Assembly: GCA_002118135.1 (NCBI GenBank)
Contig: BDIU01000079.1
Span: forward strand, 186,001 to 250,000
Direction of reading: 5' to 3'
Length of the DNA: 64,000 nucleotides
Source of the DNA: Trebouxia sp. TZW2008
Lineage: Eukaryota; Chlorophyta; Trebouxiophyceae; Trebouxiales; Trebouxiaceae
Numbering within the stretch: the stretch's first letter is position 1; each line of letters begins with the position of its first letter. Positions 1 to 11,800 of the stretch are shown piece after piece. Under the pieces are notes generated by a model. That model worked only from the letters and a program-made list of their open reading frames with translations, did not search any database and had not been told where the DNA came from. The position numbers and the translations under genes are program-made.

Positions 1-1168
1 GATGAACGGCACAGTCAACTACATGTTCAGCTCTTAAAACCTCATAAATCTTACCATTTTGAGCATCCAGTGAAAAGCAGCAAGATGATGATGTGGAAGC
101 CATATGCCTGAGATTGAGTAGTTCAGCTGCCGATCAAGTGTGAACCCATGCCGACAACGCACAAAAAACAAGCTGAGGTGAAGCAGCCAAACATGCTCAC
201 GGCAGCAGCAACGTTGGCTGTCAACTTTGAATCATTGCATATGGTTATTATCATGATGATGACGATCAATTTCAGATCTTGCAGCAAAAAGTATCCTGCT
301 ACAAGTTGGTTTGCATGTAGCGCTTCGCAGCCAAGTGCATCACCTGCTTGTACTGCTTTGCAAATTTTGTCTGAAAGACTTCAGACTGTGCAAACTTGTA
401 CAGAAAGCTCCATTTTGTTCCGGAGCCTGACTCAACATGGACGCACTGATCACAGGTGAAGTTGGTGCGTTCACCAAAGTAGAAGGCTGCCAGGTCCCAG
501 TTGGCATCAGCAAATCCTTCAAACCATCTGCAACAAATGACACACAGTGAACAAGCTCTCTCTCAAGTCCTTCCTCTCTAGCAGTGTCAGTCCTTCGCTA
601 AGCATGCATGCTAGACAGGCTCAGCAGGCCTAACTAGGTATGTGCTGGAGCAATCAACTGTGTCAGATGCATTGACAAAACATCCTATGCTAGCAAGTCT
701 ATGTACAGCCTGGCATGCTTGCAGCCTGAGCACATGAGTCAGAGCAATAAAGCATGCTGAACAGGGCACATGGATCACCCATTTCAGTAGCTGCAATAGT
801 GCTACTATTGCATTGATCAGGTCCCATGCAACCTTTTGAGAATAATCACAACACAGCAACACCTTTCATGGGTTGAGGAGTCCCCAATAGCAGCCACAAC
901 CAAATTTGTTCTTTGGCTGCCTACGTTGGGCAGGAAGCAGTGTTGCAAAACAGGCATCTGTTGACCACAATGCAAGCTACAAACTTGACAAACCTAAATT
1001 TGTATCAGCAGCATTTTGAACTTGCAGAAGAGGTCGAGCGATCCTTTTCAGTTCGGCCTGCGTCACAATCGCGACATCAACACAACCGGCACGTTGCAAG
1101 CAACTTTTTCTGCTGCTAAATGCTCTATAAAAGGGAACAGAAGCTATGCTGGCATTTGCGCTTGGCAC
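1..1168 (-). CDS. DUF707-like protein, 5' part of gene (runs off left edge)
   Basis: Two well-supported exons join in phase on the minus strand. The exon 863-916 encodes NLVVAAIGDSSTHE and ends at a GT donor. The exon 344-527 follows an AG acceptor, encodes WFEGFADANWDLAAFYFG and then CVHVESGSGTKWSFLYKF, and ends in CAG before GT at 343. The order 'VVAAIGDSS, then a D-x-x-x-x-YFG strand, then HV-x(4,5)-TKW' is what I recall of DUF707 proteins, a plant and algal family of unproven, possibly glycosyltransferase-like function. A possible first exon starting near 1168 (MPSANASIASVPFYRAF, basic and Ser/Ala-rich, so perhaps a targeting peptide) is uncertain. The C-terminal part lies left of the window, so completeness cannot be judged. 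Confidence 0.5.
344..527 (-). CDS. Exon of the DUF707-like gene
   Basis: Open in one minus-strand frame, bounded by a TTGTTGCAG acceptor (528-536) and a CAG/GTGATG donor (344/343). It encodes about 61 residues including FYFGERTNFTCDQC and TKWSFLYKF. The reading frame joins the previous exon (863-916) exactly: HE-R-WFEG across the junction. Confidence 0.6.
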
Positions 1169-1169
1169 G

Positions 1170-2808
1170 TGCAGACCGTTGACCCAAGCAAGCTTTCGGT
1201 TGTTCAGCTCTCAAGTTGGGCGGTGCGATCAAATGCTGGGCGCGATCAAGCACATTCAATCATGGCAACAGCTCCTCAGCTCATACCTCGGCGCTGCAAC
1301 TGAGAACAGCACAGGTGACGAGCGTCAGCACTTGGCTGGCGAGCAGCCTCCGGCTCATCTGCTGTGGCACGTCCCACTGCCGACGAGGGTACTGTGCATG
1401 AAGCAGCAAGTTGACGATCAGACGCTACTCGCTTCATGCATGCTTGCGATGTGGGACATGTGACACCGTCGCGAGGCTGCAGGTCGAATTTGCATCTGCC
1501 GCGCTTTGCTTTCTGATGATTTAGTCATCACCACCAAACTTTAGGGCACACAGGTTGACGACGCAACATCGAAGCGACAGAAACTCTGCCGTCGGTCCAC
1601 TTTCACGAAGACTCGGCCAGGCTGTGATACCGTGACTGGCACCTCAGCTACCTGAAGAAATTGCCGAAACCGTTTCTTGTCGTGCAACTGCAGTACATGT
1701 TCAGCAGCATCCTTGCGGTGGGTAACTTTGAATGTACTTTGAATTGAAGTCGAAGCGACACAATTGTCTCAGACGCTGAATACATAATAAATAGTAATTA
1801 CAACATGTTTCAGCATATAAGGTAGGGAGATAGGTATGTGTGGCACAAGATCCTATCTCGCCAGGCAGGCTTGTCTTGAGCCTCGCGATATGGACGCCTG
1901 ATATTCAACTGTTGAAAGTCAGACAACACAATGTCAGACGCCATGCAATGAACGGAATGCCGTGTTTGTCCGTCGCGTGGCTGCCCAGCATCGGTGCTGA
2001 CCGGCATAACGACTGCTTGACCAGTATACGAGTATGATCAGTCTTCGAGGTTGTGGACGAGAATGGGTGTTAGGCAGATACGTGCAATCGTTTGGCGGTG
2101 GTGTCGGAAACAAAGTGCTGCACAGCAATTGCAGCTGGACTGCAAAAGTGAATGCACAATACAAACGCTATCAAGGGCAACTGTGTAGCGCTGCATGACA
2201 TTCAATAAGTCAAAGAGGCAAACAGTGGCAGCAAAACACTGCTGCAACTGCACCACAGTCCGAATGAGATTTGAATGCAAAAGCAGAGACTAATGGGTCT
2301 GCAATCTGAATAGCTAGCAGTCGCATAGCAGCTGATGCCCTTAACACAGTGATCCACCATATAATGACTGATAGCAACAGAGGCAAGCGGAGTGGAGTTT
2401 GAAACAAGAAGCAGCATATCAGATCATTTTGCAGGCAGCATCTTGGCAATACACAAGAAATGTTGCTCGCTATATGTACTTGATGAACTCTACAGGATGC
2501 TGACAATCAAACATCTAGCAATGCAAGCATTGCTGACAGAGTGCTCTGGAGTTGATCAAATTTCTCTAAAGCGCAAACTTTGAATGTGGCAAAATTACGT
2601 GACAAGCTGATGACTGAATTTCTGTACCATGAAAAGCAAAGGCGGTCCCAAAGTGTCCAAATATGTGGACACAAGAGCAAAATGTTAAGCAGTCAATACT
2701 GACTGTATCACAGCTGATGTGCTGTTTTCCCGCCACACTGATTGTCGAAACTATGCAACGCCAAAAAAATGGCATATAAAGCATGCGCTGCATTCAATGG
2801 TAGCCTTG
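1170..2808. other. Intergenic stretch with no recognised gene
   Basis: Only short ORFs of about 60-105 codons occur on both strands. None looks like a conserved protein or joins through plausible splice sites. A TATAAAA-like string (about 1122-1128) is present but points to no gene I can support. The right part is the 3' flank of the MYND gene. Confidence 0.4.
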
Positions 2809-3414
2809 CTAGACACTCTGCATCCTTGCTTTGTATCCATCGACAAGCTCATTCGTCCTCCCAGACCTTTTGCAAGCAGCTTTGTGTTCGGCCCAGTGCA
2901 GCCTTTGGCATTCCTTGTTGCAGTAAACAGCCACGTTGCAACGGCCACATTTTTTCTTTTGCTGTGCTTTGTTGCAGAAGCAACAAGTACCGCCTGTGTC
3001 GTCTATCCGGGCAAGGTTATGCCTGTTGATGAGCTCGGCCTGCTCATTCTGAATTTCTTGAATGAGCTGCGCGGCTCTCATGTCACACTTGGGCTTGTGA
3101 CAGAATGGTCTACAAGTCGCGTTAATGTTCAGGTCTTCCCGATCGGCGAACAAGCCGCACCGAAGCATCTTCAGCTGATAGGCTGTGTGAGTCTTGCAGC
3201 TGAAGCATCTGGAGGGAAAGTCTCGCAATATTTGGTCGTGAAAATACAGACAGACCTCGGTCATGAGCGGTAGTGCTGTTTCAGCAGGGATAGGGAACTC
3301 CGCAAGCAAGCTGTCTGGAGCTGTGTATACGTATGTCTTGCACTGCATCTTGTCGAAATTGTCCTCACCAGGGATGTCTAGAGGAATGCCGGCATTTAGT
3401 TTGACGCGCGGCAT
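2809..3414 (-). CDS. MYND-type zinc-finger protein
   Basis: Single-exon gene of about 201 codons if translation starts at the ATG at 3414 (MPRVKLNAG). The frame stays open upstream to 3579, but that part reads poly-Pro from a G/C tract and is probably 5' leader. A MYND finger lies at about residues 142-180: C-F-C, then KKKCGRC, YCNKEC, and H-W-A-E-H-K-A-A-C, which gives the full Cys/His ligand set. A second Cys-rich patch (CFSCKTHTAY, CRPFCHKPKC) precedes it. MYND fingers mediate protein-protein contacts in transcription regulators and SET-domain enzymes; no catalytic domain is visible here, so the role is unknown. It is divergent from the translocator gene at 4093 and may share its promoter region. 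Confidence 0.75.
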   Translation of the reverse strand: MPRVKLNAGIPLDIPGEDNFDKMQCKTYVYTAPDSLLAEFPIPAETALPLMTEVCLYFHDQILRDFPSRCFSCKTHTAYQLKMLRCGLFADREDLNINATCRPFCHKPKCDMRAAQLIQEIQNEQAELINRHNLARIDDTGGTCCFCNKAQQKKKCGRCNVAVYCNKECQRLHWAEHKAACKRSGRTNELVDGYKARMQSV

Positions 3415-3522
3415 TGCGGAGATATGCCTACAGGACAGAAACTCAGTCACAGTGCTGACGCCCCCTTGGCGCTGCGTGCTGTGCCTTCTGCACACAATGG
3501 CCGCGCCAATCGGGTTCAAGCG

Positions 3523-3570
3523 CCAACCTTTATAGCAGGGGTTGGGGGGCGGGGGCGGGGGGGGGAGGCA
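3523..3570. promoter_or_regulatory. TATA-like box and G-run tract upstream of the MYND gene
   Basis: On the minus strand CTATAAAGG (3525-3533) lies about 110 bases before the MYND start codon. Immediately upstream the plus strand has runs of G (about 3538-3570: GGGG, GGGGGG, GGGGG, then nine Gs) able to form a G-quadruplex. A promoter role is inferred from position only. Confidence 0.35.
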
Positions 3571-4092
3571 ATTCGTCAACCCCCGGCTTGTAGAGGCCTG
3601 CTCGATTATGTTTCAATTCTTCTCTGCTGCTTTGTATGGCACTGCATGATGACGGAGAGTTATCCCGAGCAAATCTTGCCAAGTTGTGAGGGCTGCAAGA
3701 GAGGCCAAGAGCAGCAAGACAGCAGAAGTCTCCACAGTGCGTGTAAAATCGCAAAGATTGCTACTTTAGTACAGAGTCTGGCATGCATGGGGCAACAGCT
3801 CAGCTTCGTAGGAGCTGTAAAGGGCCCCAGTCTGACCTGCAGGGCGGTGTCACCATCAATGCATCATGTTGGGGCATCACACGCGTACGATGTTGCGTCT
3901 TTTGCTGCACCAATATGTGTCCTACCATTTGCCAGGAAACAAACCCTGAGCAGTTCCACGACTGGTGATGCTAACAGGCATGATGATCACACACCAAGTT
4001 TGCGGCTTCATGCGCTGCATGGGGCAAAGCGCCAGGTTGAGTCGTGGTGAGGTTAGGTTTTGAGCTAGGGTTGATCGCAGCACGCACGCTTC

Positions 4093-7000
4093 ATGCTAAG
4101 AGCAAGGTTAGCGGGCTGTTCAGCGGATCAACCGGAGGGCGACACCATGACGCTAGCACTAGGACACCAAGTCCATGCCGGCGTAGGCCTGCCAGTTTGC
4201 CAGCGCCCTCGTTTGCAAACTCAGGCCGTGCGCCTGCATCACCGGCATGCCGCTGCAAAGCCGTTGAAGTCTTTCGGCCGACGTGCTGACACTCATTTGT
4301 TGCGCCGCTCTGCATTGACAAAGAAGCTAGAGCACAGCAGGAGCTCAAGATGTCAAGTCAGCAGGCGTCCAGTCGCCGAGGCTGCGTCATCAGCTCCACC
4401 AGCAGAGTTCAAGTGGGGTGCAGACATGAAAAATCTAAGCATATCTGTCGGTCTTGCGACTGTTGTTTGGTTCATCCCACCTCCTTCAGGCGTGACTGGC
4501 CCGGCATGGCACCTGCTGGCTATCTTCTTGGGCACAATTGTGGGGATCATCACCAAGCCCTTGCCTTTGGGTGCTGTGGCAATGCTGGGCCTGGGAGCTA
4601 CAATGCTCACCAAGACTCTGACATTCTCAGCAGCTTTCAGCGCTTTTGCAAGCGAGATCCCGTACGTGCTGCTGCTGCTGTTGCAGTCTTAAGACATACA
4701 GATCACAGCAGCAAGCGTAGGGATGTCTTTTCAGGTGGCTGATTGCGATAGCTTTCTGGCTCTCTGGGGGCTTCATCAAGTCTGGCCTGGGCAATCGCAT
4801 TGCGTATGGCATTGTGTCCCTCTTCGGAAAGACCACCTTGGGCTTGACATACAGTCTTGTGTTTGCTGAGGCCTTGCTGGCGCCTGCTATCCCCTCTGTT
4901 GCTGCTCGTGCAGGCAAGATGTACCAAGCTTGCATCATCAAAAAGGCTTTGTTGCTGCTCATGCAAACCAGCTTCTGCATGTCATCTCACCACAAATGTA
5001 TCTTGCATTATCACATGAGGCTGCTGCACTGCTGATTGCTTACCAGTTTCTTTGTTGCTGCTTGTGCATGTAGGCTGCGGCAATGTATTATATAAGTGCA
5101 TGTCTTCATCATCACAGTAGGCTTCATTGCGGATTGTACGTTGATTGTGTGCCATGAATGCATCTTGCATCATCACATAAGGCTGCAGTGCTGATTACTC
5201 AGTCATTTCTCTGTTGCTGCGCGTGTAGGTAGACTGCAGCGTCTTGCCGTATTAGCGCATCATCACAACAAGTTTCATTGCTGGTCACATGGTCAGTGGG
5301 TTCCATAAGTGCATAATTCCAAGATCACAACAGGCTTCGTTGCACAGTGCTCATGTATCATGGATGCATGTTTGCATCATCACAACAGGCTTACTTTTTT
5401 ATCAAACAACAACTGTGTGCAAAATAAACAATGCTCTGCCTTATCCAGGTGGCATCCTCTTCCCATTGGCTAAAGCCTTGTGCCTAGCTTGTGGTAGCGA
5501 TTTTGCCAAAGGCACTGAGTGCAAGATGAGCGCCTACATGATGAAGTCCTGCTTTCAGACCAGCACCATCTCGTCTGAAACCTGTGCAATTCATCCTGTC
5601 TGACTTTGTGTCCTGTAATGTTCGGGTGGAATATGCTTGCCTCTGCCCAAAGCGCTATGTTTGGCTTGTGGCAGTGACCCCGCCAAGGGCACTGAATGCA
5701 AGATGGGTGCTTACGTCATAAAGAGTCATAAAGACCTGCTGTCAGACCAGCACCATCTATATCTTGACATGTGCAGTGCATTCTATTTGAGTATTTGCTG
5801 TGTCTTGTTCAGGCGGCATCTTCTTCCCTTTGGCCAAAGCCCTGTGCCTAGCTTGTGGCAGTGATCCCGCCAAAGGCACTGAACGCAAAATGGGCGCTTA
5901 TGTGATGAAGACATGTTTCCAGACCAGCACCATTTCGTCTGCCATGTTCATCACAGCCATGGCAGCAAACCCCCTGGCTGTCAATCTGGCATCAGAGGCT
6001 TTGGGACAGCCCATCTCATGGGGCGCTTGGGCTTTGGCTGGAATTGTGCCAGGACTGATCTGCCTTGTCTGCACACCCCTCATCCTGTATTTCCTCTACC
6101 CTCCAGGTAAAAAACTATCAACACTGTAAAACTTGTTCACCCTAGAAAGCTTGTCAGTGCTGTGCCTTCGTCCTACTCACAGGATGAAATCTTGAATGTT
6201 GCTCATCTTGTGGGGCGCTTGGGCTGTGGCTGGAATTGTGCCAGGACTGGTCTGCCTTGTTTACACACCCCTAATCCTGTACTTCCTATACTCTCCAGGT
6301 GACAAACACCATCACTGAAGTCTCATCCTGTGCTTGCTTTATGCTCCAGGCAGAACTTGTCAACATTGCATCTCTTAGAACCTGTCCTGTACTTCCTTCT
6401 ACATTTTAGGTAACATCTGTCAACATCACAGCACAGCAAGCCCATGTTGCACTTCGTAGATGTTGCAAAATGCATTAACACTGTGGGCTCAACCTCTGCA
6501 AGCCTGCCTGCCTTGTGTGCTTTGTCTTTTCATGCTTGGCAGGTGGCAAATATGAGCATGTGCATTTCGGTTTTGCTTATTTCTGCTTGCATTTGAAGGC
6601 CATGCACACACTGCATGACTGCATGTGCAGCAGCATCGTATAGCAGGCTTGACTCTTGTGTAATGTGCTGTATATGCATACGACAACTGGGAGCACAAAC
6701 CCTTCAAAGCAATCACTTGGGTCCACCAAACATGTTGTGGATGCCAGCTGCTCGCTGCTCTGAAGCTCTGTGTCTAGGAAAGTCAGCAAAGCTGAGACCA
6801 TAACAATGCGTGCTGTAGACAGTGACACTGCTAACAAAATCTAGGATCAGACGATGGCATATCTGATTCTGAGTAACAGAGCAAAGGCAATGATATGACA
6901 GCGCATCTGGTTCTGACTAACCATATTGAGATGAAGGACCCGCCGCATGCTCTCAAGAAAGCCAACCAGGAGCTTGGGCCACCTCTCTCCGGATGAGAAA

Positions 7001-8254
7001 CACACAATTTTCTGTTGAGTCTGACTAATTTTGCAGAGATGAAGGACACTCCAGATGCACCCAAGGAAGCCAAGAAGGAACTTGAGAAGCTAGGTCCCCT
7101 TTCCTTGGACGAGAAGATCACAGCTGGTGCATTTGCTGTGACTGTGGGTCTGTGGATCTTTGGAGGCTCCCTTGGCATCAACGCTGTTGCTGCAGCCATT
7201 CTGGGATTGTCCATTTTGCTGATCACCAATGTGGTCAAGTGGAAGGACTGCCTAAGTGAGTATTGACTAGCTGACCGTGCATGAGTTGCTGCAGCTGACC
7301 AGATCTGGAAAGCTGCTTGCATGCAACTCACACTGTCACAGTGGATGCAAGATCAGGAGCAACAGTACCGCTAGAGTTTGCCGTGGTTGTGTTGTCTCAA
7401 GTGTTTTGATGGTTTCTAAGTTTTGGCTGGGCTCTCATCGGTATGCATGAATGTCAAATGTGCCATTCACCTGATTTTGTTATTTTGAACACTGCCATGC
7501 CGCAAGCATGCACCCAAACCTGTTGCTTCTGCTGCTCACATACACTCTGGTCCATGCCTATGGTGATGTAGCACAATTTCTGCCATAATGCAGACTTGTT
7601 TAAGAAGGCATTTACCTTAGCCTATGCATGTGGTCTGCGCAACAGAATGCCGAGTTGGCGGCTGCAATGAATCAGCAGTTCAAGACTGTACATGATGCAC
7701 AAGGAGATCTCCAAACATATGCTATTACTCAAGCCCAGCTGCCTACTGTTTGGCTGAAGCTGTGCTTTTGATGCATTGCAGGTGACAACCAGGCCTGGGA
7801 CACTCTGACATGGTTTGCTGCTCTAATCGCCATGGCCTCATACCTCAACAAGTTTGGGTTCATCAAGTGGTTCTCAGACAATGTGGTGAACTTGGTGGGC
7901 GGTCTAGGTCTCTCCTGGCAGGCGTCGTTTGGTGTTGTCGTGCTGCTGTACTTTTACTCACACTACTTGTTCGCAAGTGGAGCAGCGCACATTGGTGCCA
8001 TGTACACCGCGTTCTTGTCTGTTGCCACAGCGACTGGCACACCAGGCATGCTTGCTGCCATTGCTTTAGGGCAGCTGTCTAATGTCATGGGTTGTCTGTC
8101 CACCTACGGTATTGGGTCTGCTCCACCCTACTTTGGCGCAGGCTATGTGCCTCAGTCTAAGTGGTACCAGTTGGGTTTCATCATGTCCGTATTCTACTTG
8201 ACTGTCTGGCTATTTGCTGGAGGAGCATGGTGGAAGGTCATTGGTCTGTGGTAG
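4093..8254 (+). CDS. DiT1: Chloroplast 2-oxoglutarate/malate translocator (DiT1/SODiT1 class)
   Basis: Exons 4093-4661, 4735-4913, 5813-6106, 7037-7255 and 7782-8254 join in phase to 577 codons, close to the size of plant DiT1. The first ~95 residues are Arg/Ser/Ala-rich and poor in acidic residues, as in a chloroplast transit peptide; an alternative start is the ATG at 4147. The mature part is a chain of hydrophobic segments typical of the DASS/SLC13 (CitMHS) fold, with GGFIKSGLGNR, LVFAEALLAPAIPS, TSTISSAMFITAMAANPL, YSHYLFASGAAHIGAMY and the ending FAGGAWWKVIGLW. The family exchanges 2-oxoglutarate for malate across the inner envelope, feeding GS/GOGAT ammonia assimilation. The second intron (4914-5812) uses a GC donor. 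Introns 2-4 carry partial copies of neighbouring exons (annotated separately). Confidence 0.92.
4914..5448 (+). repeat. Degenerate intronic repeats in DiT1 intron 2
   Basis: Several imperfect units recur with the core GCATCATCACAACAGGCTT, followed by TTGCTG-rich sequence (around 4925, 4990, 5108, 5160, 5260, 5320 and 5370). Spacing varies between roughly 50 and 110 bases. They lie just before the exon-like copies at 5449 and 5625. No coding potential is evident. Confidence 0.55.
5449..5756 (+). repeat. Two partial upstream copies of DiT1 exon 3 (5' part)
   Basis: Copy 1 (5449 to about 5580) reads GGILFPLAKALCLACGSD and continues to CFQTSTISS. Copy 2 (5625-5756) is more degraded but keeps ALCLACGSDPAKGTECKMG. 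The intact exon 3 begins at 5813 with GGIFFPLAKALCLACGSD. Both copies stop matching about halfway through the exon. Only the intact exon joins exons 2 and 4 in frame, so the copies are taken as non-used exon remnants or cryptic alternative exons. Confidence 0.8.
6200..6412 (+). repeat. Downstream partial copies of the 3' end of DiT1 exon 3
   Basis: The end of exon 3 (WGAWALAGIVPGLICL to LYPPG plus donor) recurs at about 6210-6300 as WGAWAVAGIVPGLVCL to LYSPG, followed by GTGAC. Shorter echoes follow: a LYAPG-like string before GCAG at about 6320-6352, and a LYFLL-like string with TAG/GTAAC at about 6386-6412. Each copy carries the exon end plus donor-like bases, not the exon start. Confidence 0.7.
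6928..6995 (+). repeat. Upstream partial copy of DiT1 exon 4 (5' part)
   Basis: Reads EMKDPPHALKKANQELGPP, matching the first residues of intact exon 4 (EMKDTPDAPKEAKKELEKLGP, from 7037), including the preceding TCTGACTAA intron bases. A still more decayed echo lies near 6868-6910. Confidence 0.7.
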
Positions 8255-8583
8255 ACAGTGGCAGTGCATTGAGAAGATACAGCTTTTTTGGGGTTGTCAT
8301 TTTGCCATGCTGCAGCAAGAATGCCTGTCTGCTGCCAGGCTATCACTCAAGTTCATTCCTGAAGTCATCATGCTATACTGCCTTGACCTGACAGCATTTT
8401 CACTGACTGAGTTTCCAGATTGTCAGACAATTCCTTTTTCTCTTGCACACAGCCTGGCTACAGACAGTCCTGCAGTCTAGTTCGTGCAATATATGATCGT
8501 CTGCATACCATTTAATCTTGGCTTTACAGCAGTTATCTGTTGCGGACTGCTGATTGTGAGCCTGTGCTGCATTGCTTACAATG

Positions 8584-8588
8584 TGTAA
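8584..8588 (+). terminator. Possible TGTAA polyadenylation signal for DiT1
   Basis: TGTAA, the usual chlorophyte poly(A) signal, lies about 330 bases after the DiT1 stop codon. It is a five-base motif, so support is weak; the orientation and position fit. Confidence 0.3.
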
Positions 8589-8863
8589 AGAACAGTGTAC
8601 GTTGATATGGCCGGCCAGATGTGGGTGATCGTGCTCCATGTGGTGGTTTCAGAGGTAGTATTAGATGCACGACTGGTCACTAATGATATACTCAAACCTC
8701 CATGTATTGCACGAGGCAAGACTGTACTTGTGTAAGTATAACTCAGTACTGATACTCAAAAGCCCTACAGCAAAACACTGAGAAAGCCTGACAACAAGGG
8801 CATAGTATCTGTGTAGCAGATGAGCAGGTCCCAGAAAACCCTCAGATCACTGTTGTCACCCAC

Positions 8864-11800
8864 TCAGGCCTGGCCCTTTGCTTCCGAGTCGTTGCCACCC
8901 TCAGCGCCTTGACCCCCTTCCTCAGCAAGATAGCCATCAGGATTGTCTGGAGCATCAGGGTTCTCAATGACCTCACCACCACCCTGCTGCTGTACAACAG
9001 GCTCTGCCACAGGCTCACCAGTAGCGTCACCTGCAGTTTCAAGAATGCCGTCAGGCAGAATTGATGATACAGTGTCATGGCATGTAATTATCTTTATGAA
9101 TGCATGAGCTGTGCGGCAACTGTTGACTTGTAAGTTTCGTATATGCCTGGATGATTTTCTGTGTGTGAAACCACAGCTGCCCCTGTAGAATTGCTAGAGT
9201 GACTACATTTGCTTGTGAAGCAGGCTCAAGCATATCAGCGATTCAAGACAGCTGTAGATTTATCTACAAGCCAATTGAGCACATCAAAAGCTACCTTTAT
9301 GATGCAAATAGATGCAACACAAATTTGGTGCTGTGCCTGAGCTGCCCTCTTGCACCAGCAGTTCACGGACAGGTGTGGACCTGGCATCAGCACGCACGTC
9401 AAAAGCTGGGTAAAATGCCTGTAAGTCGTACGTTGACGAGTGGCACTTTACCTGAACCAGGCTCTTGCTTGACAGGGGCTTGCACTATGCCCTGCCGCTC
9501 CAAATTGCGCCACTTATCCTTCAAGTCCACCTGACTCCTGCTCTTGAACACGTCACCAGCTTCATCCAAAATCTTCTTCCACTTGCCTTTGCCCAGCTGC
9601 AGGCAAAACAACTTTTGAGGGTGCAAATCTCGTCATTCAGGTCATTTTGCGAAAAGAAGCAGAGCAATTGCTGCTCCTGCTGCTGTTGTTGCTCGAATGA
9701 GATGCTGGTCTGATATAACTTTGCCTGCTGCTATATATGGCATCAGGTGAACTGTATGTTGCATGCATTGGAATCTATGCACTGAGCTTCAGCAGCGTGA
9801 GTCCATCAGGGAACAATTTGTGCATGCTGTGACGCCGACATGCCCATGACACCTGAGCAGCACGCAGAGGAAGTCATGGAATATAAAGCCTGTCTGCACA
9901 TTGATGCACAGTGTCAAAAGCGTCATTTGCTGTGACCCGCAAATTGTTGCTTGCAAAAGCCAACACTAGACAGCTCACAGCATATGGCAGCTTTTGCATT
10001 GTGCAACAATCAATAGACAAGGGTTTCAGCAGAAAAGCTAGAACTTCGGCACTTGATAAATATCAAGTCCACCCTGAGGCAATCAGGCGAAAAGCCTGCT
10101 GTTTTTCACAGGCTGTAAACGTGACATGACAATGAACCTGTGTCATTGATATTGATGATAACATCATAGCTTCACACCAAGTATTGTGTTTCAATCGTTG
10201 TGTTTTCAAGAACACAATGTTGTGTTGCAATGCTGAATCCTCACCTGGTTTGTGAGCATGATGAGTGTGTTGGTTTCCTCCTCACTCCAGCGTCCCACTT
10301 TGCGCCTGGGCCCCCCACTTTTGTTTTTCTTTCCTCCTTCAGGGGTGCCATTGATCCCGGCATCAGCTGGAGTGCCGTCTAGGGGTGCGACCATACCAGG
10401 CGCCACTGGCATTTCCATTTTCACCTATACCACACAATCAAACTGGGTCAATCATCAGGGCAAGCACTGCCTAGACAAGCACTGCACAAATACGCAGGGT
10501 ATTGTTGAACCCTGCATCAGATGGGGTGCCATCTAGGGGAGCCAACACACCAGGCGCCACTGGCATTTCCATTTTCACCTGTACCACACAACCCCAAGAA
10601 TGAAGTACAGCAGGAAAACCATGCCGCTTTGTTCCTTTTACACATTTGTAAAGCTGTCTAAAGGAGCAAGTGTGCCAGGTATCACTGACATTTCCATCTT
10701 GACCTGTACAACACATGCCTGCCGTTGAAGGATCCTCGTTCAAGTGGTCATATTACAAGCTTGAGGCAATGAAATCTGAGTCATATTTGACAGACAGGTG
10801 TGTCACTGACGTATCTGTATTCGTCTTTGCCACACAAACTTGACAGTCATGAAGAACGCTGGACAAGTAACCCACACAAGACTGTCATTCAAGTCAAGCA
10901 TGCACAGACGAGCAGGCCAGTAACTGCTCAGATGGGTGCACGTGTGAGAGAAGCTTGCTTTTAGGTGCATGAGAGATATCCAGAGATTGATAATGTCAGC
11001 ACTTGCTACAAATAGTCACAATCTACTTTCTGTGCATGCTGATTTGCTGAACAGTGCATCTTGCTGATTGCATGCTGAACAATGGAAGAGACGAACAAAG
11101 CGGCCAGATGACAATACTGCATGAACAGCTGTGTTTAACAATGAGTGACAAGCCTTTGAAGCAAACAGCAACGGCCACGCCCTGACTAGCTGATACATGT
11201 GACATCATGCCTCTTCGCTACCAGAAGCTGCAAACAGTCCATATGGAAGCAAGGGTGACAATGTCGTCACATGACTCAGTGCAAGCAAGGGGCAGACACT
11301 GCATCTAAGCAGGGCAGCACCATATCAACAGCATGAGCTGTGCTTCAAATCGTATTTGCAACATATGCAGCATTCCACGCGTAGGTGGTGAGCAACGCAT
11401 GCAATGTTAGGGTGAACTACGTGACCAGCGCTGCCTGAATCGAAGCAAAACTTCACTACATCTGACTGTCAAATGCAAAAAGCACGATGTATCGCATGCA
11501 GCTGTAACAACAGCCTGCTTCAGCAATAACATGGCGTTGCAAACTTTCAGGCTTACCCCGTCAGGTGTGGGCTGTGGACTATCCCAGTAGACGGGACGGC
11601 CCCCCTCGCCGCCTACCAAGACCCCTCCAGCCACTTGATCCCCAACAGCTGCCTGCAGCGCCTGTGCATGTCACACTGTTGTCTTACTTGTGCAGTTGCA
11701 TGACATTATGCACTCCACCAATTGCGTGTTGACTGATGGGGCAACCAGCACCTCTGTGAATAAATCTATTTAATGTGGTCCTGTGATTTTAGAAGGCAGC

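Noticed and set aside
3424..4050. 208-codon plus ORF antisense to the MYND gene
   Set aside because: It overlaps the MYND 5' region and the G-rich tract and has no family features; the MYND frame has a full zinc-finger signature.
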